Assembly (NCBI RefSeq): GCF_035645195.1
Contig: NZ_DASQNA010000025.1
Coordinates: 186,001 to 250,000 of the forward strand
Origin: Paenibacillus sp.
GTDB taxonomy: Bacteria; Bacillota; Bacilli; Paenibacillales; YIM-B00363
Length of the DNA stretch: 64,000 nucleotides
Direction of reading: 5' to 3'
The number at the start of each line of letters is the position of its first letter. The first letter of the stretch is position 1. Made by a program: the position numbers and the translations under genes. Of the stretch, positions 59,391-64,000 are shown one piece after another. Under the pieces are notes generated by a model, which searched no databases, was not told the origin of the DNA, and saw nothing but the letters and a program-made list of their open reading frames with translations.

Positions 59391-60761
59391 TTATGCGGTG
59401 ACGGTGCCGAAAAATTGCGGCAGGTACGCCTTATGAGCTTCCAGCAATTCGCCCGCCAGCGCCTCGACGGCGTCCTTGCGGTGAACGATCGGCGAGACGT
59501 ACAGCGCCTTGCGCACCAAATCTTTGTCGCCCGAAAGCGCCGCTTCTACCGTCAGCTCCTGTTCGGTCACGATCGACAGCATCGAGCCGAGCACGACGTC
59601 CGGCACGTCTCCGCTCATCACCGGATGAATGCCGCCGCCGCCGGCGATCGCCCACGTCTCCACCGCCGCATGAAGCGGCAAATTCGAAATTTGCCCCTCG
59701 TTCGGCATCGTCACGATGATTCGCTCCGGCTTTCCGGTGAGAAGCGCCTCGCAGATCGCGGATAAGCCTTCGCGGGACAGCTTCGGCGCCGGCACCGGGC
59801 GCTCGCCGGACAACACCTGCTCGATCTGCCGCTTTCGGTTGTCGATCAGCGTCTGCCTTCGCGGCAGAACGCCTTTCCTCCGAATATGGTATCGCCGCAG
59901 CGTCTCCTCGTCGTTGCAGTAGTAGGGCAAGTTTTCCGCTACGTGGTTGGACGAGCCGACCGGAAAATACCCGAGCCGTTCGTGCAGAACAAAGTTCAAG
60001 TAATATTCCATGTTGGTTTTCATTTCCAACGCTTCTTTGATCATGTCGTCGGTCGTGTTCGTGAGGAGCGCCGCGTGTTTCTCCCGATGGTAGTCCACAT
60101 ACCGGTCGAGGGTCAGCAGATGGTCGACAGGTTTCCCTTTGCACGTAATGCGCTTCATCCAGGTGTAGTGGTTTACGCCGACGCTGACCGCGTCGATGTC
60201 GTCGTACGCGGCGTCGAGATAATTCGCCAGCATCGAGACAGTGCCGGAGAAATTGTGGCATAATCCGACGACCTTGATCGACGTCGCCTTCGCGACGGCC
60301 CGCGTCAGCTGCGACAGCGGATTCGTCACATGCACCATCCACGCGTTCGGGCACAGCTTCTCCATCTGCCTCGCGATGTCGACCATGACGGGAACGTTGC
60401 GCAGCGTTCGGGAGATGCCCCCCGGACCTACGGTGTCGCCCACCGTATGGTACACGCCGTATTTCTCCGGAATATGGTAATCCTCGTGCATCGCCGCAAG
60501 GCCGCCGGTCGAAATCGAGACGCACACGACGTCGGCGCCGACGAGCGCCTGCTCCAAGCTTTCGGCCGCGATCGTCCATTCGCTCTTCAGCGCCTCATTC
60601 ATCATGTCGCAATATCGCTTCATGCTTTCGGCCGCGTTCCGATCCAAGTCGACCAGCGACAAATGTCCGCCCCGCAGCGGCTCCCGCAGGAACAGGTCGC
60701 CCGCGAGCGTCGGCGTCCAAGTGAAGCTGCCTCCGCCGATAATTACGATTTTCATGCTCAT
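59391..60761 (-). CDS. GH4 glycosidase, LplD-like alpha-galacturonidase candidate
   Basis: This 456-residue enzyme is an NAD+- and Mn2+-dependent glycosidase of family GH4. Motifs are the Rossmann start IVIIGGGSFTWTP, the metal-binding Cys168-His169-Asn170 (LCHNFSG), His198 (GVNHYTW), Asn147 in VTNPLS, and DTVGPGG. GH4 enzymes cleave through a C3 oxidation/elimination mechanism, with NAD+ oxidising C3. The closest functional analogue by context is LplD (alpha-galacturonidase), which fits pectin degradation, but GH4 specificities vary. The ATG is the second of two close starts. It lies in an operon with two Gfo/Idh proteins and a TIM-barrel gene. Confidence 0.85.
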   Translation of the reverse strand: MSMKIVIIGGGSFTWTPTLAGDLFLREPLRGGHLSLVDLDRNAAESMKRYCDMMNEALKSEWTIAAESLEQALVGADVVCVSISTGGLAAMHEDYHIPEKYGVYHTVGDTVGPGGISRTLRNVPVMVDIARQMEKLCPNAWMVHVTNPLSQLTRAVAKATSIKVVGLCHNFSGTVSMLANYLDAAYDDIDAVSVGVNHYTWMKRITCKGKPVDHLLTLDRYVDYHREKHAALLTNTTDDMIKEALEMKTNMEYYLNFVLHERLGYFPVGSSNHVAENLPYYCNDEETLRRYHIRRKGVLPRRQTLIDNRKRQIEQVLSGERPVPAPKLSREGLSAICEALLTGKPERIIVTMPNEGQISNLPLHAAVETWAIAGGGGIHPVMSGDVPDVVLGSMLSIVTEQELTVEAALSGDKDLVRKALYVSPIVHRKDAVEALAGELLEAHKAYLPQFFGTVTA

Positions 60762-60785
60762 GCCGCATTCGCCTCCCAGGTCTCG

Positions 60786-61868
60786 TTACGCGTCGATGCC
60801 GTGCCGGTCCAACATTTCCTGCACCGTCACGCGCCGGCCGTCTTCCGCCGCGCTGAGAAGCATCGCCTCCACCAGCGCGATCGTCCGCACGCCTTCCCGG
60901 ATGTCCGGGAGCGGAACGGCGCCGCGGTCCAAGCAGTCGGCGAAGTACTCGATGTAGTTTTGGTACTCTCCCGCATGATGGCTCTCGCCTTCGAACCGGA
61001 AATAGTAGGCGTGCTTTTCGTCGAATCGCTGCGTCCGCCTGCCTTCGCCGGCGAAATGCGTATGATACTGCAAATTCGAATATTCGGCGCGGGAGCTGCC
61101 GTTCGTGCCCCGCAGCGTGCAGCCGATCGCCGGCTCCGCCGCCTTCCCGAGCGACGGGGACGTATAATTGCCGGCAGCGGTCGCGATTCGGCCTTCGTCG
61201 TCCCGCAGCAGAAACCGCATGCTGTCGAACGCCTCGATGCCGTGCTCTTTGCTGTTCGCGCTGCAGCGGCCGAAGCCCATGACTTCGGTCACGTTCGGCA
61301 TATACCACCGGACGAGATCGACCGCGTGAATCATGAAATTGTACATCCAGCTGAAGCCGGCCTGGCGGCTCCACCCTTTTTTCAAAAACCAGCGCGCATC
61401 CGTAATGTAGTGAGCCTCCACCGTTTGCAGCTCGCCGTGCTTGCCCGCTTCGTAATCTTGCCGCTGGCGAATCATCGGCTCGAAGAAGCGCGAGCTCTGC
61501 CCGACGAACACATGCTTGCCGGTCGACTGCGACAGCTCGATCAGCTCCCCGGCGCCGTCGAGCGACACGAGCAGCGGCTTCGTGCAGATGACATGTTTGC
61601 CCGCTTCCAGCGCCTGCTTAATATGGGTATAATGAAGCTGATCCGGCGTATAGATCGCGATGACGTCGATCGAATCGTCTTCCAGCAAATCGGCATATTG
61701 GGTCGTCCAGCGATCGAATCCGAATTCTTGTTCGCGCAGCTTGCACATGTCCGGGTTGATGTCGCACATGCTGACGAGATTCCATCTCGAGCTTTGCAGC
61801 GCGGCGGACAAGATGCTCCGCCCCTCGCCCAATCCGATGACGCCGAGGTTATACACGGCAGATCCCAT
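60786..61868 (-). CDS. Gfo/Idh/MocA family oxidoreductase
   Basis: This protein of about 360 residues is a Rossmann-fold oxidoreductase: YNLGVIGLGEGRSIL (nucleotide-binding), IYTPDQLHYTHIKQALEAGKHVICTKPLLV (the EKP-type site is TKP here, Lys retained), and HAVDLVRWYMPNVTEV in the C-terminal domain. The ATG at 61868 follows AGAGGGAACG; the frame opens 46 codons earlier without a ribosome site. It is the first gene of the operon, divergent from an AraC regulator, and precedes the GH4 gene by 24 bp. Confidence 0.9.
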   Translation of the reverse strand: MGSAVYNLGVIGLGEGRSILSAALQSSRWNLVSMCDINPDMCKLREQEFGFDRWTTQYADLLEDDSIDVIAIYTPDQLHYTHIKQALEAGKHVICTKPLLVSLDGAGELIELSQSTGKHVFVGQSSRFFEPMIRQRQDYEAGKHGELQTVEAHYITDARWFLKKGWSRQAGFSWMYNFMIHAVDLVRWYMPNVTEVMGFGRCSANSKEHGIEAFDSMRFLLRDDEGRIATAAGNYTSPSLGKAAEPAIGCTLRGTNGSSRAEYSNLQYHTHFAGEGRRTQRFDEKHAYYFRFEGESHHAGEYQNYIEYFADCLDRGAVPLPDIREGVRTIALVEAMLLSAAEDGRRVTVQEMLDRHGIDA

Positions 61869-61950
61869 GATCGTTCCCTCTTTCCCGCTGCGGCGGCGCA
61901 ACCGATATACCAGCCCCGCAGAGTTTAATATAATCGTTATGCACGTAAAA

Positions 61951-61964
61951 TGAAAGCGCTTAAT
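61951..61964. promoter_or_regulatory. Partial cre-like site between the divergent AraC gene and the Gfo/Idh operon
   Basis: TGAAAGCGCTTAAT contains the AAGCGCTT core of a CcpA site but lacks the final CA. It lies 83 bp upstream of the Gfo/Idh gene. Confidence 0.35.
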
Positions 61965-62004
61965 CAAAATCTGTCGCCGGCATCGATCGATAAGGAGGCT
62001 CCGC

Positions 62005-62883
62005 ATGGCAAACCCGATCCAGCTGAAACAGCAAGTTCCTCATACGAATCCGTCGTTGCCGTTCCGGGTGTTCGACATCGTGCCGCCGGAGAGGCAAATC
62101 ATGCATCTGCATTGGCACGACGACTGGGAGATCGTTTGGTTCAAGCGCGGCACCGTCGTATTTCATATCGGCTCGGAGCGAATTCGCCCCGGACCCGGCG
62201 ACCTGCTGTTTGTGAACTCCGGCCTCATTCACACCGGCTTCGCGGAGGACGATCGGCCGGTCGAATACGCCGCGATCGTATTCCATCCGTCGGCGGCGGG
62301 CGGTCCGGCGGCCGATCCGTTGCAGCGGCGCGTCGTCGACCCGTTCGTGACCGGGAGCAGCTTCTTCCCGGTGCACGTGCCTTCCGGCCATCCGCAGTAC
62401 GCGGCGCTGCTCGGCATCGTTCAAGGGCTCATCGACGAGTACGCCGCCCGCTCCGTCGGCTTTGAGCTCGCCATCCGAGCGAAGCTGCACCTGCTGCTCA
62501 TCCACTTGATCCGGCACCACGACGCGTGGAGCGGCCCGACGAGAGCGCACGCCGTCGACCGGGAGCAGTACGCGAGCTTCAAGAAGCTGATCGCCCTCAT
62601 CGAAGAACGATACGCGGACAAATGGACCGTCTCTCAGGCGTCGTCGATCGTGAACGTCAGCGAGTATCACTTCTGCCGGACGTTCAAGCGGATTACCGGC
62701 AAAACGTTCGTCGAGTACGTCAACCTGCATCGGATCAACGTAGCCGAACGGCTGCTGCTCGAGACGTCGGCGCCGGTCACCGACATCGCATACCTTGTCG
62801 GCTTCGGCAGCGTCAATTATTTCAGCCAGCTGTTCAAGCAGTACAAACGCGTCTCCCCGTCCCAATGCCGCAAACGGAGCTAG
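62005..62883 (+). CDS. AraC-family regulator, divergent from the Gfo/Idh-GH4 operon
   Basis: This 292-residue protein has an N-terminal cupin with a His-rich metal-like site (MHLHWHDDWEIVWFKRG, GPGDLLFVNSGLIHTG) and a C-terminal double HTH (VSQASSIVNVSEYHFCRTFKR, VTDIAYLVGFGSVNYFSQLFKQ, then SPSQCRKR). The ATG follows AAGGAGG. It most likely activates the divergent 57-62 kb operon on binding a sugar. It overlaps nothing and ends 8 bp before the convergent partial gene. Confidence 0.92.
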   Translation: MANPIQLKQQVPHTNPSLPFRVFDIVPPERQIMHLHWHDDWEIVWFKRGTVVFHIGSERIRPGPGDLLFVNSGLIHTGFAEDDRPVEYAAIVFHPSAAGGPAADPLQRRVVDPFVTGSSFFPVHVPSGHPQYAALLGIVQGLIDEYAARSVGFELAIRAKLHLLLIHLIRHHDAWSGPTRAHAVDREQYASFKKLIALIEERYADKWTVSQASSIVNVSEYHFCRTFKRITGKTFVEYVNLHRINVAERLLLETSAPVTDIAYLVGFGSVNYFSQLFKQYKRVSPSQCRKRS

Positions 62884-62891
62884 CCGGCCGC

Positions 62892-64000
62892 TTACACGCT
62901 CCGGCTGGCCGCCTCGGCGATCTCGAATTCCAGCGTGAACCCCGCGTCGTCCCCTTTGTACATCCGCACTTCCGTATCGCCGAACCGCTGCGACCAGCAG
63001 TCCGGACGGCCGATCCACGGGAGAATCGCTTCCTTCGCCCGGTCGTCCGCAAGGAAATGCTCCGCGACGACCCATCGCCCGCCGCCGACGCGTCCGCTGT
63101 CCGCCCACGCTTCCGGGACGAGCCAGCGGCCGATGACGACGTGCGCGCCGTCTTCGGCCTTCTTGCGAAGCAGCGCCAGCGTCTTCTGCGGCATGCGCGA
63201 GCCCGCCGCGACGATGAGCTTCGCGTCCGCGAGCTCCGCCTCGCCGACGCGTTCGTCGAACGCGAGCACGTTGCGCATCGGGTAAAACAGCGGGTGCACG
63301 CCCTGCCCCCGGCCCCACTCTCTGCCGCGCTCGAGCGGGTAGCCTTCCAGCGGAACTTCCGCCTTCAGCCGATGGCGCGGGAAGGCGTAGCCCGGAATAT
63401 GCATGCAGCTGCCGTGCGCGGGGATCGTGCCGTGGCTCAGCAGATGCCATACGTGGAACACGCTCTGCGTCGTCTCCGGCGCAGGGACGGTCCGGTTGCC
63501 GAACAGCCGCTCGTTCTGGCCGTAATTGCTGTCGTCCGCATGCACGAAGGCGATGTCCGCCTTCGCGTCCCGGTGCGACCAAGACAGCGGGTGGTTCGGC
63601 ACGAAGCCGCGGACGAACTCGCTCCACGCCTCGCCGAATTCCGTGCGCTCGAACCGCCCGTCCTTGTACCGCAGCAGCACGTCGACGTTTTCCGTAAACA
63701 GGTGGCTCGGCGCCATCCAGTACGCCATGCGCAGCGCCGAGGCGAATTCCTCCGGGGAATGTCCCGGGAAGCCGGAGGTGCGGGTAAACCAAGGCCCGAC
63801 GTCCGGTCCCCACAAATCGGCGCAAATCCACAGATTTCGTCCGTACTGCTTCGCCGCGCCCAGCGCGGTGGCGAGCTGCAGCGACTGGAACGATTCCTTC
63901 ATCACCTTCGGGCAGACGTCCATGCCGCCGCGCGCCATCGTATGGAACATTACGGGAAACACCTGCTCGCTGATGAGCGGAGCCGACGCCGGCGCGAAGC
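62892..64000 (-). CDS. Unrecognised, probably carbohydrate-related enzyme (5' end beyond window)
   Basis: At least 369 residues are visible, running off the window end. No clear family could be assigned. Notable segments are NLWICADLWGPDVGPWFTR, APSHLFTENVDVLL, FVHADDSNYGQNERLFGNR, FAEH-like strands and a C-terminal beta-rich part (VRMYKGDDAGFTLEFEIAEA). The first part has the aromatic and acidic strand ends expected of a TIM-barrel glycosidase, and the next part resembles a glutamine-amidotransferase-like trimerisation domain seen in GH42-type enzymes (LIVAAGSRMPQKTLALLRKKAEDGAHVVIG). This suggests a GH42/GHA-clan-like protein, but it is inference. It lies convergent with the AraC gene at 62005. 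Confidence 0.45.
   Translation of the reverse strand, partial: FAPASAPLISEQVFPVMFHTMARGGMDVCPKVMKESFQSLQLATALGAAKQYGRNLWICADLWGPDVGPWFTRTSGFPGHSPEEFASALRMAYWMAPSHLFTENVDVLLRYKDGRFERTEFGEAWSEFVRGFVPNHPLSWSHRDAKADIAFVHADDSNYGQNERLFGNRTVPAPETTQSVFHVWHLLSHGTIPAHGSCMHIPGYAFPRHRLKAEVPLEGYPLERGREWGRGQGVHPLFYPMRNVLAFDERVGEAELADAKLIVAAGSRMPQKTLALLRKKAEDGAHVVIGRWLVPEAWADSGRVGGGRWVVAEHFLADDRAKEAILPWIGRPDCWSQRFGDTEVRMYKGDDAGFTLEFEIAEAASRSV

Noticed and set aside
1-64000. tRNA, rRNA, CRISPR arrays, toxin-antitoxin, prophage or secondary-metabolite genes
   Set aside because: Scanned by eye for repeat spacing, NRPS/PKS motifs, phage proteins and tRNA-like cloverleaves; none seen. A tRNAscan or Rfam search could still find small RNAs I missed.

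Overview
The window reads like a chromosomal segment of a GC-rich, spore-former-type Firmicute, most likely Paenibacillaceae (Paenibacillus, Cohnella or a close relative). The evidence is three YesM/YesN-type two-component modules, several AraC-family regulators paired with glycosidases, abundant carbohydrate transporters, Firmicute-style Shine-Dalgarno sites (AGGAGG, GGGGTG) with many GTG/TTG starts, and a BirA operator of the Bacillus type. The genus is inferred from gene content; no rRNA or marker gene is present.

Layout. 1-4.8 kb: the minus-strand set MATE exporter, YesM kinase, YesN regulator (the last cut by the window edge). 5.0-8.7 kb: a biotin uptake locus in which bioY and a divergent ECF energizing module (one ATPase, then an ATPase fused to the EcfT membrane protein) share a BirA operator; a DUF1284 gene is coupled at its end. 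8.74-10.41 kb: a complete IS3-family (IS150-like) element inserted into the loop of a rho-independent terminator. 10.4-12.5 kb: a membrane protein with a 26-codon upstream ORF and palindromic operators, then an AT-rich MFS exporter. 12.6-15.3 kb: a GH51 arabinofuranosidase, a small Cys-rich protein and a divergent AraC regulator. 15.4-19.3 kb: ahpCF, an aldo/keto reductase and an HxlR regulator. 19.3-20.4 kb: azlCD.

20.6-30.0 kb is a ten-gene operon for a carboxylate or sugar acid: FadR-type GntR regulator, TRAP transporter (DctP, DctQ, DctM), 2-hydroxyacid dehydrogenase, KDPG-type aldolase, RraA-like protein, DgoK-like kinase, lactate-racemase-domain (LarA-like) protein and an AEC permease. 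Two good FadR-type operators lie upstream and a terminator closes it. It has a kinase and an aldolase but no visible dehydratase.

30-64 kb is a plant cell wall (rhamnogalacturonan/pectin) region. It holds an aldo/keto reductase and a DMT exporter; a PL11 rhamnogalacturonan lyase fused to a Dabb domain; a TRAP transporter followed by YesM/YesN; a CUT1 sugar ABC transporter with a large exported GH3 enzyme, its own YesM/YesN pair and a GH78-like rhamnosidase; AraC regulators; a Zn-dehydrogenase/aldo-keto reductase pair; and an operon combining two Gfo/Idh oxidoreductases, a GH4 glycosidase (LplD-like) and a sugar isomerase-type TIM barrel. Two genes there look damaged: an AraC regulator with an in-frame TGA and a stump of a sensor kinase. 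The window ends inside an unrecognised, probably carbohydrate-related gene.

The most interesting items are the possible 3-keto-sugar (oxidative, non-hydrolytic) glycoside operon at 57-62 kb, the LarA-like/TRAP/DgoK operon lacking a dehydratase, the PL11-Dabb fusion, the EcfA-EcfT fusion under BirA control, and the IS that split a terminator.
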